From: Parabacteroides chongii
GTDB lineage: Bacteria > Bacteroidota > Bacteroidia > Bacteroidales > Tannerellaceae
Length of the DNA stretch: 64,000 nt
Reading direction: 5' to 3'
NCBI RefSeq assembly: GCF_029581355.1
Contig: NZ_CP120849.1
Span: forward strand, 4,310,501-4,374,500
Shown: positions 1 through 10,656 of the stretch, piece by piece
How positions within the stretch are numbered: the stretch's first letter is position 1
How the letters are laid out: each line of letters begins with the position of its first letter
Notes under the pieces: generated by a model
The model's database searches: none
Told to the model about the DNA's origin: nothing
Seen by the model: the letters and a program-made list of their open reading frames with translations, nothing else
Translations under genes and position numbers: made by a program

Positions 1-1
1 G

Positions 2-55
2 CGGTGCACGGAGCTGTTTAACCGGTATGGAATAGAAGTGGTAACCGGAGGGTAA
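2..55 (+). CDS. C-terminal tail of an upstream protein (partial)
   Basis: An open frame enters from the left edge and ends at TAA at 53-55. The 17 visible residues end in IEVVTGG. This resembles the tail of dinitrogenase iron-molybdenum cofactor (NifX/NafY-like) proteins, but so little is visible that the family is a guess. The next gene converges on it from the other strand. Confidence 0.3.
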   Translation, partial: RCTELFNRYGIEVVTGG

Positions 56-60
56 AAGCA

Positions 61-113
61 AACCGGTATTTTCCCGGTAAAGATGATTCAATCTTTAAGG
101 AAGATACCGGCTC
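61..113. terminator. Hairpin between convergent genes
   Basis: Arms at about 62-74 (CCGGTATTTTCC) and 102-113 (GGAAGATACCGG) pair with one G-U. An inner hairpin AAAGAT/ATCTTT closes the loop. It lies between the stops of two convergent genes. There is no clear T-run, so it is only a possible bidirectional terminator. Confidence 0.4.
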
Positions 114-132
114 TGTCGTATCTGGCAATGTT

Positions 133-585
133 TTATTCTTCTACCTGTACTTTTACGATCACTTTGCGGATATTCCCTTCACCGATACCGGGGGCGTGGC
201 CGTCTTCCGGAAAATAAACGGCGAATTGTCCCGGATAGATTTTCGTGTAAGCGGTGGGGCGGTCTACATAGAAAGCGATATCCTTCGCTTCGTCGTAAGG
301 AATCGATTCTTCCTGCAGTTCGCAACCGGGCTTCCAGCCGATCTTTTCCACACCCAGCAGAGGCAGCTGGATATCGATATATTTCTTGTGTGTTTCGATA
401 GCGGCATCCTTTTTATCCTTACCGGTCAGGCTGGCCACATTGATGAACAGACGGGAACCGTCCAGTTCATATTTGCCGTCTTCCACTTTAGAAAAATCAG
501 TTTCTTTTATGTAATCAAATGCTTTTTTGAAAAGAGGGTGTAAGCGCTCTACCTTTTCTGTGTTATTCAAGGAGTCAAGTATCAT
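133..585 (-). CDS. YhcH/YjgK/YiaL family protein (DUF386)
   Basis: This is a 150-residue single-domain protein with the landmarks of the YhcH/YjgK/YiaL cupin family: HKKYIDIQ near residue 67, a conserved EKIGW segment, and a C-terminal PEDGHAPG metal-binding-type motif. Family members are small cytosolic beta-barrel proteins found near sugar and sialic-acid catabolic genes and distantly related to the beta subunit of evolved beta-galactosidase. No substrate can be named here. The length is usual for the family. Upstream on the minus strand, TATCTTTG at 660-667 fits a Bacteroidetes -7 element. The gene is divergent from the copper ATPase. Confidence 0.85.
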   Translation of the reverse strand: MILDSLNNTEKVERLHPLFKKAFDYIKETDFSKVEDGKYELDGSRLFINVASLTGKDKKDAAIETHKKYIDIQLPLLGVEKIGWKPGCELQEESIPYDEAKDIAFYVDRPTAYTKIYPGQFAVYFPEDGHAPGIGEGNIRKVIVKVQVEE

Positions 586-725
586 AACTGTATTTATTTA
601 TAAATTTATCCGTTAATTAGTCTGACAAAGATCGGGTATCCGATTGTTAAATAATAGAACAAAGATACCAAATAAAACTATTAAATTTGTACATATCTTA
701 ATGAGAAATAATGAAAATCCGCAAC

Positions 726-755
726 TTTGTTGCAACTGATTTATTCGTATCTTTG
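726..755 (+). promoter_or_regulatory. Bacteroidetes-type promoter of the copper ATPase cluster
   Basis: The -7 element TATCTTTG is at 748-755 and a -33 TTTG at 726-729, with 18 bases between them. The expected start of transcription is near 762, about 30 bases before the ATG at 794. Confidence 0.6.
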
Positions 756-793
756 TTCTACAATATAGAATCGGTATAAATAGATACACAATA

Positions 794-3004
<2,211 letters not shown>

Positions 3005-3024
3005 CATTATAAACAGAAAGAATT

Positions 3025-3231
3025 ATGTCGACAATGAAATTTAAAACAAATGCAAAATGTGGCGGCTGTGTGACTGCCATTGGTGCAAAACTGAATAACG
3101 TACTGAAAGACAATGAATGGTCTATCGATCTGAAATCACCGGATAAGGTGTTGGAAGTGACAGCCGATGTTCCGGCAGATACGATCGTTGCTGCTGTTAC
3201 GGAAGCCGGTTTTAAAGCCGAACAACTGTAA
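3025..3231 (+). CDS. Small heavy-metal-associated (HMA) copper-chaperone-like protein
   Basis: A 68-residue single HMA domain with a CGGC metal-binding motif near residues 13-16. It has the size of CopZ-type chaperones, although the usual methionine before the motif is replaced (NAKCGGC). It starts 20 bases after the copper ATPase, so it probably shares the transcript and hands metal to the ATPase. The direct partner is inferred from context only. Confidence 0.8.
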   Translation: MSTMKFKTNAKCGGCVTAIGAKLNNVLKDNEWSIDLKSPDKVLEVTADVPADTIVAAVTEAGFKAEQL

Positions 3232-3241
3232 CCGGTAGGTA

Positions 3242-3901
3242 ATGGTCAGAACCAAACAAAGACAAACGTATGGCGAAGAAGTAGCCAATGTACTGACCCA
3301 TGGCGCAGGGATGATTTTCGGAATGGTAGCCCTTATTCTGTTAGTAGTGGCTTCCATCCGCAGCGGAAATCCCTGGGCTGTGGGCAGTTCGATTGTGTAT
3401 GCCCTTAGCATGACATCTTCTTACGTCACTTCGACTTTTTATCATGCTTCTGCGAACGCACGGCGTAAAAGGCTGCTTCGTCGCTTCGATCATAGCGCTA
3501 TTTATCTGCATATTGCCGGGACGTATACTCCTTTCACATTGGTAGCCCTCCGTCAGGTCGGTTACTGGGGATGGTCGTTGTTTGCGATCGTCTGGATTGC
3601 TGCTGCAATAGGGATCTTCCTGAGTTTCCGGAAGATGAAGAAAACGGATCATCTGAAAACGGCCTGTTACCTGGCAATGGGCTGGGTAGTCATTATCGCT
3701 TTCAAACCTTTACTGGATGTTTGCCGGCAGACCTCTTCGATGGATGTCCTGTACTGGCTGATCGGCGGAGGACTATTCTATACAGTGGGATGTATTTTTT
3801 ACTTCTTCGATAAATATAAGTACATGCACCCTCTCTGGCATTTATTTGTATTAGGCGGCAGTGTCTGCCATTTCATCTCTGTCTATTTGTTGGTAAGATA
3901 A
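3242..3901 (+). CDS. Hemolysin III / PAQR-family membrane protein
   Basis: A 219-residue polytopic membrane protein with about seven hydrophobic segments. It carries family signatures: SSYVTSTFYHAS, the FDHSAIYLHIAGTYTPF block around residue 82, and a C-terminal MHPLWHLFVLGGS. The conserved His/Asp residues form the metal-dependent hydrolase-like core of the PAQR superfamily. Bacterial members (YqfA, hemolysin III) have no settled function; a role in membrane lipid homeostasis has been proposed. It starts 10 bases after the metal-binding peptide and probably closes the same operon. Confidence 0.85.
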   Translation: MVRTKQRQTYGEEVANVLTHGAGMIFGMVALILLVVASIRSGNPWAVGSSIVYALSMTSSYVTSTFYHASANARRKRLLRRFDHSAIYLHIAGTYTPFTLVALRQVGYWGWSLFAIVWIAAAIGIFLSFRKMKKTDHLKTACYLAMGWVVIIAFKPLLDVCRQTSSMDVLYWLIGGGLFYTVGCIFYFFDKYKYMHPLWHLFVLGGSVCHFISVYLLVR

Positions 3902-4009
3902 AAAAAGATGTTCAAGGAACTCTCTTCCATTCCAGGGATTCTGTGGAGGAAGCCGGATACATTGATAAAATAATCTTTAATAAGCAAGCTGTATATTGTG
4001 GTAAATCGT

Positions 4010-4017
4010 TACTTTTG
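4010..4017 (+). promoter_or_regulatory. Possible -7 promoter element of the AAA/DUF3226 module
   Basis: TACTTTTG fits TAnnTTTG and lies 29 bases before the ATG at 4047. No convincing -33 TTTG is seen at 19-21 bases upstream. Confidence 0.4.
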
Positions 4018-4046
4018 TATCCTATGTAGTCCAATAATAGTCCAAT

Positions 4047-5123
4047 ATGGTTTTTAACGAAGTTGAGATAAATAATTTTAGAGGCATAAAACATTTGCTT
4101 CTCCCTGACTTGAAGCAGGTCAATTTGCTTGTCGGAAAAAATAATTGTGGCAAGTCTACTGTGCTTGATGCCATATTTTTATTATCAGGCTTTTCCAATC
4201 CTATTCTCAATATGAGAATAAATCAATTCAGAGATTATAACAGTTTTACTGAAGATGATATTGCTTTGAATTTTTATAATATGCAAACAAGCAATCATAT
4301 TTACATATGTGGCAATATTAATGATAAGATTATCAGAGAACTAAAAATAAGTCCGGTTGTTTCACAATCTAAAATTGTACTTTCTAAAAATGATATATCC
4401 AGTCTTACCCTTTCTAATAAGGAAGCGGATATCAGTACAGGGTTGACTATGAATTTTGGATACATAGATTCGCATGGTGAAAAGAAAAGCGATAGTGCAA
4501 CGATAAGATTAAATAAGAAGAACGAAGAAAAATTAGAAATCAAGTTTCCTAAGGAATATAAAGAAACCCTGTCAACAGCGTATATCAGTTCCAAATATGC
4601 GTTTAATATTGCTGTTGAACAATTGACGCGTATTATAGAGGAGAAACAGGAAAAAGTGATCGTGGAAATATTACAGCATATAGAACCCAGGATAAAATCT
4701 ATAACTGTTTTGAAATCTCAGATAAATGTAGATATAGGGTTGGACAGATTGATTCCTATAAATATGTTAGGTGATGGTATTAGGAAATTGTTGGCAATAG
4801 TTACAGCTCTTTATGCCTGTAAGGATGGTGCGGTTTTTATTGATGAGATTGATAATGGATTGCATTTTTCTTCTTTATCCTCTTTATGGAAGGCTATAAT
4901 TAAAACTGCAGACTTGTTGAATGTACAGGTTTTTGCTACTACGCATAACATTGAATCGTTGCAATCTTTGAATAAAGTTTTATCTGAAGACGGATATGCT
5001 GATTCACAAAATGATATAATGTGCTATTCTCTACGACATATGCTGACTGATGAACTCAAAGCATATAAATATCCTTATGAGAAATTTCAATATGTTATCA
5101 ACCAGGAAATCGAAATAAGATGA
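4047..5123 (+). CDS. OLD-like AAA family ATPase
   Basis: A 358-residue ABC-type ATPase of the AAA15/OLD group. The N-terminus EINNFRGIKHLLLPDL is typical of RecF/SMC-like ATPases. Walker A is GKNNCGKS at residues 30-37, Walker B FIDEID lies near residue 270, and the ATTHNIESL switch histidine follows. There is no fused nuclease domain. Instead the next gene, whose start overlaps the stop here by 4 bases (ATGA), encodes a Toprim-like protein. A split ATPase plus Toprim layout is known from antiphage systems such as PARIS and from OLD-type systems, so a defence role is plausible but inferred. The DNA is clearly more AT-rich than its neighbours, which suggests acquisition. Confidence 0.8.
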   Translation: MVFNEVEINNFRGIKHLLLPDLKQVNLLVGKNNCGKSTVLDAIFLLSGFSNPILNMRINQFRDYNSFTEDDIALNFYNMQTSNHIYICGNINDKIIRELKISPVVSQSKIVLSKNDISSLTLSNKEADISTGLTMNFGYIDSHGEKKSDSATIRLNKKNEEKLEIKFPKEYKETLSTAYISSKYAFNIAVEQLTRIIEEKQEKVIVEILQHIEPRIKSITVLKSQINVDIGLDRLIPINMLGDGIRKLLAIVTALYACKDGAVFIDEIDNGLHFSSLSSLWKAIIKTADLLNVQVFATTHNIESLQSLNKVLSEDGYADSQNDIMCYSLRHMLTDELKAYKYPYEKFQYVINQEIEIR

Positions 5124-5656
5124 TTCGAATTTTTGTAGAAGGAAGGGATAAGCAATTTTTGGAAAAATACCTCCGGTTTTTATCAGAAAAAGATGAGGGA
5201 GCCTGGGAGATTATTTCTGCGGGAGGATACACTAAATTACATTTACTGGATCAGCAATTTAAGGAAAACAGTGAACGTGGTGGTAAAAACCTGGTTGTTT
5301 TCGATGCTGATAGTGATGAGAATGGAGGTGGCTATGCTGTAAGAATGAAATATTTGCTTGATAAACTGGAGGAATTATCATTATCAGCCGACTTATTCCT
5401 ATTCCCTAACAATAAGGATGATGGTGATTTTGAGTTACTATTGGAACATATAGTTAATGAGGAACATGCTTGTTTGCTTGAATGTTTTGAAGGATATGAA
5501 ATGTGTGTTTCGGGTCATAAAGAAGAGAATGGAGATTCCAAATATATAACACCTAACAGAAAATCTAAAATTTATGCTTATTTGGAATCGCGTGATACTT
5601 CAGTGGTTCAATCCGGCTGTTTGGCTGCTCAAACAGGAGTTACAGAATATTCATGA
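5120..5656 (+). CDS. DUF3226 Toprim-like protein with a foreign C-terminus
   Basis: The N-terminal about 156 residues match the DUF3226 family. Glu7 lies in FVEGRDK and the acidic cluster DADSD spans residues 62-66, the arrangement of metal-binding Toprim nuclease folds. Family members normally continue past the YITPNRKSKIYAYLES segment for about 50 residues. Here the frame instead enters the M56 gene that follows, out of phase, and stops after about 23 unrelated residues. The protein is therefore probably truncated at its C-terminus by the junction near 5588. It is translationally coupled to the ATPase upstream. Whether the shortened protein works cannot be told from sequence. Confidence 0.7.
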   Translation: MIRIFVEGRDKQFLEKYLRFLSEKDEGAWEIISAGGYTKLHLLDQQFKENSERGGKNLVVFDADSDENGGGYAVRMKYLLDKLEELSLSADLFLFPNNKDDGDFELLLEHIVNEEHACLLECFEGYEMCVSGHKEENGDSKYITPNRKSKIYAYLESRDTSVVQSGCLAAQTGVTEYS

Positions 5657-6698
5657 ATACGAAGCCGATGAGAGCGTGATCAATCACGGTGTCGATGCAA
5701 AGAGATATCAATTATTATTAATAAAAAAAGCTGTTGGTTCACAGCGCTTCATTTCTATGGCCAACAGCTTTAATCACAGTAAACTAAAAAAACGAATTAC
5801 TATGATGTTAAAACGAAAATCGAATCCCTGGGCACGGCTGAAGTATCTGTATGTACTTCCGCTGACTGCGGTTGCAGTAGTTGCTTTTGCCCGTCCTGAA
5901 ATCTCTCGCGAACTGGAAAAGATTTCAAGTGCCAAAATTAGCGAAATTGTTCCGGTAAAGGAAGTTATTGAGCCTAAAAAAGCAGAATCCGTTGTGGAGG
6001 CTGCTCCGGTACCGGAAGAAAAGCCGGTAGTCAAACCGGTTGTAAAAGTGACATCGAAGGTGGATACTTCGGTTCCTCAGGATACGAAGAGTATCAAGAT
6101 CGAAGTCTCTCCGGTGGAAAAGAAAGAGACTGAGGATCCGCTGGAATCCATGCAGAAACAGCTGGACGACTTTTCTAAAGGGGCTGAAGACCGTATGAAG
6201 AAGATTAAGACAAAAGTTGAAATGTCCCGCAACCTGATTCTGATAGATTATGAAGTTGCGACCTACGAGCAGTTGGATGCTGTCTCTCCGGATGATATCT
6301 TCAGTTTTTCGGTGAGTCCGAAGGATCGGAGCAAAGAACTTTTAGCGAAATATAATGCTACGGATAAGCAGGGCGTTATTTCGGTGGTAACAAAGAAAGG
6401 TCTCGATTCCGGAAAAGTGAAAGAGAATGAAGTAAAGGTAGTGGGTCATGGGGCCATGGAAGGAAATTTGCCTGGAAATGTAAATCTTCGTATCAGAAAT
6501 AGCCAAGGATCAGGAAATCCGCTTGTTTTCGTCGATGGTGTGGAACAGACAGATGAAGATGCAATTCAAAAAATAAATCCTAATATTATTGAATCGATCT
6601 CTGTAATGAAAGATGAGTCCGCCAAAAAAATGCATGGGGAAAAAGCCCGAAACGGAGTTATTTATATAACAACAAAGAATGCATTAAAAGGGAAGTAA
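5590..6698 (+). pseudogene. 5'-truncated BlaR1-like M56 peptidase with TonB-plug tail
   Basis: From about 5590 the frame reads WFNPAVWLLKQEL followed by HEYEADESVI, the second half of an M56 (BlaR1/MecR1) peptidase domain. The N-terminal membrane segments and the zinc-binding HExxH motif are missing; the upstream DNA belongs to the DUF3226 gene. The rest is intact: a membrane helix near LKYLYVLPLTAVAVVAF, a long charged linker, and a C-terminal TonB-receptor plug-like domain ending in ARNGVIYITTKNA, as in Bacteroidetes BlaR1-like proteins. An ATG at 5574 keeps it open, so a 374-residue protein could still be made, but not an active protease. No BlaI-type repressor gene is adjacent, and such genes usually precede M56 genes. 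Confidence 0.8.
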
Positions 6699-6699
6699 G

Positions 6700-7965
6700 A
6701 TGGTAAAGACATATTTATATCAGTTGACCGTGGTTTCCTGCCTTTTTCTGGCAGCATGCAATGAGAGTAAGACGACGGACGGAGGGTTGCGTGTGATTCC
6801 GCTGGGGACAGCGATCGATGCCCGGACGGAGTTGAATGCGTCCGATTGTTTCAAGCAGGTACGGTATGTTCCCTTGGAAACAACCGACAGCAGCCTGATC
6901 GGGAAGGGACCTTATGTGCAGGTTATTAAAGACAGGATATTGGTTTCAACCAGTCAGGACCAATGCCTGATGTTTGACAAGGAAACCGGTAAATTTATCA
7001 AACAGGTCGGGCATATAGGAAACGATCCGGAAGGCTATAGAAGTGTTTTCTGCTGGGGAGATAATGAAACCGGAATGATTTATTTCAACGGTTGGAATAA
7101 AGACCTGGTTTGTTACGATCAGAATGGGACATTCAAGGAGAAGATCAAGATTCCTTTTGAAGTGCAGGGAGCTTCATCAGCTTCTTTTGGTTGTCAGAAT
7201 GACGGAACGTTTGTTCTGTATAAATCCGTTTTGTTTGGGAAAGGGGAGAACAGTCTGCTTTTCTTTAAGGATAATATGGCGATAGATTCATGTGCTACAA
7301 GAATGGCAGTCGAAAGCCAGTCGCTTGATCCGTCTAATATAGCGTCTATAGCTGTTTTAAAGGGTGAGACTGGTGCCCAATTCTATGGACCTACGACCTA
7401 TGAAGGAGTGCTTGTTCTTGATTATAAGGAACCGGAAACCGGTAACATTATTATCAATGCCAATACCCGTTTATGGCGGCAGGATAAAGAACTTTATTTT
7501 GTGGAAGCGTATAACGATACGATCTATCAGGTGAAGGACAGGGCGTTGGTGCCGGCAAGTGTTCTTGACTTGGGGAAATATCACTGGAATTTCTCCGAAC
7601 GTTTTATGAAAAATAAAGACAATGCCGTTCTGATCACGCAGATACTCGACAGTGAGGACCGGATGGTGATCCGTTTCATTAAGGGATTGTTCCATGAACC
7701 GGTGCTGTATACAGCCGTAGTAACGAAGTCTACCGGGGAGGTTAAGGTCGGTTTGTATGCCGATGGTCTGAATGACGATCTGACGAATTACCTGCCCCTG
7801 CAACCTATGTCGGTTTCACAGTCCGGAGAATATGCCGGTTTGATTCCGGCGGGTGACGTGGCTGCCTGGTTTGAAGAGAACGGAGATAAAGATATTCCGC
7901 AGCAAGTAAAAGCGTTGAAGCGGATAGGAGAGGAAGATAATCCGGTAGTTGTCCTGATGAAATAA
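6700..7965 (+). CDS. 6-bladed beta-propeller lipoprotein
   Basis: A 421-residue protein with a lipoprotein signal (hydrophobic stretch then LAAC at about residues 17-20), so it is probably anchored in a membrane on the outside of the cytoplasm. The body matches the Bacteroidetes 6-bladed beta-propeller family (BF3164-like), with a VRYVPLETTDSSLIG entry strand and repeated blade motifs such as VFCWGDNETGMIYFNGW. No enzymatic motif is visible and the function is unknown. It starts 1 base after the truncated M56 gene and was probably co-transcribed with it. A strong terminator follows. Confidence 0.75.
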   Translation: MVKTYLYQLTVVSCLFLAACNESKTTDGGLRVIPLGTAIDARTELNASDCFKQVRYVPLETTDSSLIGKGPYVQVIKDRILVSTSQDQCLMFDKETGKFIKQVGHIGNDPEGYRSVFCWGDNETGMIYFNGWNKDLVCYDQNGTFKEKIKIPFEVQGASSASFGCQNDGTFVLYKSVLFGKGENSLLFFKDNMAIDSCATRMAVESQSLDPSNIASIAVLKGETGAQFYGPTTYEGVLVLDYKEPETGNIIINANTRLWRQDKELYFVEAYNDTIYQVKDRALVPASVLDLGKYHWNFSERFMKNKDNAVLITQILDSEDRMVIRFIKGLFHEPVLYTAVVTKSTGEVKVGLYADGLNDDLTNYLPLQPMSVSQSGEYAGLIPAGDVAAWFEENGDKDIPQQVKALKRIGEEDNPVVVLMK

Positions 7966-7966
7966 A

Positions 7967-8000
7967 AAAGAGCCGTAAATCATCGAATTTACGGCTCTTT
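7967..8000. terminator. Bidirectional rho-independent terminator
   Basis: AGAGCCGTAAAT and its complement ATTTACGGCTCT pair around a 5-7 base loop, with A-run before and T-run after. It sits between the convergent propeller and GH84 genes and would work for both strands. Confidence 0.88.
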
Positions 8001-8019
8001 TTGTTTTCTGTTCAATGGG

Positions 8020-10536
8020 TCATTCTCTTACGATCTGGTGGATTAGGATCGGACTTTTACCAGCCGGAGTGATCGTGAGTGTCTGTATATCGTCAAATGA
8101 TATCTTGTTCAGCCTTACGTAGCCTGCATATCCACAGTACAGCATATTGTTTTCGCCTTCCTTGTCTTCACCGGAAATGGAAACCATACTATCGTTGTCG
8201 CCTGACAGATAGAACTCGATATATTGGTCTACGCCCTCACATTTCACGTTTACTTGCTCGCCCGGTTTCAATGTTTTGTATGAATTCAGGTTGAGATCGT
8301 ACATCATCAGTTCTTCGTTGATCTCGGGTATTTCCTTTGTCTTTACCGAGAAAGAAGCTACTTTCAATTCCATCTGTTTGCCGGAATTGTTGCGCATCCG
8401 GATAAAATGGGCTTTCGGATCGACGTTGCCGGCAGTGAATTTGGTCCGGTCTGCCGGAATATCGGAAAGGGGATTCCAGGTTTTACCGTCTGCCGACCAT
8501 TCGAATATACGTCCTTCCACATTACTCTGCGGCAGGTTGAAAGTGAAAGATTCAGCTTCTTTCTGAATTTCCCAACCCAGGCCGATATACTGGTCAGGTT
8601 CTACTTTGACAACTTCGAGCATAGGAACGTATGCGATCAGATTGTCATCTTCCGACCACGGTTGGTTTTTCAGTTGGCCGACATTCGTAATGGTAGAAGC
8701 CGTACTTACCCTGATCTCGTCGGAAGGGGTTTCTGCTGTTGAGAGCAGGTTACGGCTGGTCTGCCGGTATATGTTTTCGATAAGCGGCATAAGTACCCGG
8801 GTACTGACTTTAACGCCCTTCTGATATGGATTTTGGTTGAATGAACGGTTGATTAATTTCATACTGTCCATAACGGCCGAAACGGCAAGGAAGCGTTGCC
8901 AGGTGTTCTGACGATCTTTCTCATACCAGGCGTGCGCCATACGCAATGCATTGGTACCACATCTGCCGAGCAGTTCGAATTGCATCAGCCAGGGATTGAT
9001 CTCTTTGATCAGTTCTTTGTTGTCTCCCTGGTTATAGATCAGTTCCGGGGCTGCCTGTATCTGGGCAAACAAGGCTCCGAGCTGGTTGGCATCCCTTTCG
9101 CCGAAGTGTCCGTTACGATAACCGGCGAGGAAACGGTCGGACAATGCCTGATAGCGGGTCGATTCTTCCCTGCGGTATAAATGACCGTTAGGACCCGGAT
9201 CGCTGTTGTTTTCGCAGAACGTTTTGAACGCGATGGCGGCTTTCGGCATCAAATATTCGCAAGCTTTTTCCCACGCCAGTTGCGGGTCGTAGTTATGGAT
9301 ATTCCAGCTATACATGGCGACACCGAACAAAGCTACTTTAGATGCTTCCGCATGTTCCATCGGGTTGGCAACGAAGCCGGACAGGACGTTCGAAGCCTGT
9401 GTATCCAGTCCGTAAGCCGGACCCATCAATAAATGGTCGCGGCAGTAGTCGCTTACCGGGAAGTTCCACCAGATATAGGCAGGACGCCGGATACGTTTGT
9501 TTACCCATTCGAGACCTTCGAGTGTGATATCGTCTACCACACGGTTTCCGGTCCACATGACCTGAATTGTCGGAAGAAGTTGTTCGCCGAGGATATCCAG
9601 GTAATCGGTACGCGCCCACGAACGGTTATATTCGGTCGGGCACATGATCAGCGGCTGGACATCGTTTTTCTTTTCTACAAATTCCTTTTGAATGTAATTC
9701 ATCAGGCCGGCTTGTTTGGCTGCATTGGTTCCTTCACCGGAAATGTCATCGAAGAAAACGGCAAAGGCACGTACGCCTAAATTGTACATCTGTTCGAATT
9801 TGGCAATGACATTGCTGCTGTCGGTTGCATTCCACCGGATATCCTGTCCCGGATGGATCGCCCATACGAAATCGACTTTATTACGGGCTGCCTCGGCTGT
9901 CAGTTCCCTGATCTGATTAGCCTGTTCGGCAGGATAGGGTTCGCGCCAGCTGGCACTGTGGAAAGGATCGTCTTTCGGACCGTAAATATAGGTGTTCATC
10001 TTGAACTCTCCGTAGAAACGAAGCTGGCTGATACGGTCGGCATGGCTCCAGGGGGTTCCGTAAAAGCCTTCGACGCTTCCCCGGTGAAGCACATCGGGAT
10101 AGTCTGTAATGGTACACAGGGGAAGCATGCGTTTCCCTGCTTCATTATAGCTGACCAGCTGCTTCAATGTTTGGGCGGCATAGAACAGGGAACGGTCGTC
10201 TACGATCTCGATTGTGATCTTTTTCTTGGAGATCTCCAGAATGTAAGCACCGGAACGCTCCATTTCGGGAGTCTTTGCTTTTAGCTTTTTGATTTCCAGC
10301 GGCTGTGATTTACCGGATTGGGCGAAAGGCAATGCTTTCTTCAATATCTTCACCGCATCGGCATCCGGATTGCTGATACCTTGCAATGTATATCCGTGGG
10401 ATGGTATATATTGCTGGTTGGAAATGACAATATGTTGCGGTTGGGGATATAACTCCAAAGAGAGACTTTGGGCATAATTTATTCCCGGAATACAACATAC
10501 AAGAAGTGTCAGGAGTAGATTTGATAGTATTTGCAT
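8020..10536 (-). CDS. GH84 beta-N-acetylglucosaminidase (O-GlcNAcase / hyaluronidase-type)
   Basis: An 838-residue secreted enzyme that removes beta-linked N-acetylglucosamine by substrate-assisted catalysis. A signal peptide (about residues 1-22, ending GINYAQ) is followed by an N-terminal alpha/beta domain, then the GH84 barrel from about 150: RGSVEGFYGTPWSHADR, MNTYIYGPKDDP, and the catalytic pair Asp263-Asp264 in FFDDISGEG. A helical region and a C-terminal beta-sandwich-like part follow. Its closest well-known relative is the Bacteroides thetaiotaomicron GH84 enzyme; this one is about 100 residues longer, with extra C-terminal sequence. In gut Bacteroidales such enzymes probably act on host glycans. 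It has its own promoter. Confidence 0.93.
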   Translation of the reverse strand: MQILSNLLLTLLVCCIPGINYAQSLSLELYPQPQHIVISNQQYIPSHGYTLQGISNPDADAVKILKKALPFAQSGKSQPLEIKKLKAKTPEMERSGAYILEISKKKITIEIVDDRSLFYAAQTLKQLVSYNEAGKRMLPLCTITDYPDVLHRGSVEGFYGTPWSHADRISQLRFYGEFKMNTYIYGPKDDPFHSASWREPYPAEQANQIRELTAEAARNKVDFVWAIHPGQDIRWNATDSSNVIAKFEQMYNLGVRAFAVFFDDISGEGTNAAKQAGLMNYIQKEFVEKKNDVQPLIMCPTEYNRSWARTDYLDILGEQLLPTIQVMWTGNRVVDDITLEGLEWVNKRIRRPAYIWWNFPVSDYCRDHLLMGPAYGLDTQASNVLSGFVANPMEHAEASKVALFGVAMYSWNIHNYDPQLAWEKACEYLMPKAAIAFKTFCENNSDPGPNGHLYRREESTRYQALSDRFLAGYRNGHFGERDANQLGALFAQIQAAPELIYNQGDNKELIKEINPWLMQFELLGRCGTNALRMAHAWYEKDRQNTWQRFLAVSAVMDSMKLINRSFNQNPYQKGVKVSTRVLMPLIENIYRQTSRNLLSTAETPSDEIRVSTASTITNVGQLKNQPWSEDDNLIAYVPMLEVVKVEPDQYIGLGWEIQKEAESFTFNLPQSNVEGRIFEWSADGKTWNPLSDIPADRTKFTAGNVDPKAHFIRMRNNSGKQMELKVASFSVKTKEIPEINEELMMYDLNLNSYKTLKPGEQVNVKCEGVDQYIEFYLSGDNDSMVSISGEDKEGENNMLYCGYAGYVRLNKISFDDIQTLTITPAGKSPILIHQIVRE

Positions 10537-10569
10537 AGATCAACGGTTTAAGTGATTAATATTTGACTG

Positions 10570-10599
10570 TAAAGTTATCATTATTCAATAAAAAAACAA
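10570..10599 (-). promoter_or_regulatory. Promoter of the GH84 gene
   Basis: On the minus strand, TTG (10597-10599), 20 bases, then TAACTTTA (10570-10577) give a near-consensus Bacteroidetes promoter with A for the last G of the -7 box. It overlaps the terminator of the gene behind it. Confidence 0.5.
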
Positions 10600-10633
10600 G
10601 GATGGAACGACCTATTTCCGTTGTTCCATCCTT
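10590..10633 (-). terminator. Rho-independent terminator after the DUF3857 genes
   Basis: On the minus strand AAGGATGGAAC (10623-10633) pairs perfectly with GTTCCATCCTT (10598-10608) and is followed by a run of seven T. Confidence 0.88.
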
Positions 10634-10656
10634 GAATAAATATCGTTTGTATTTAT

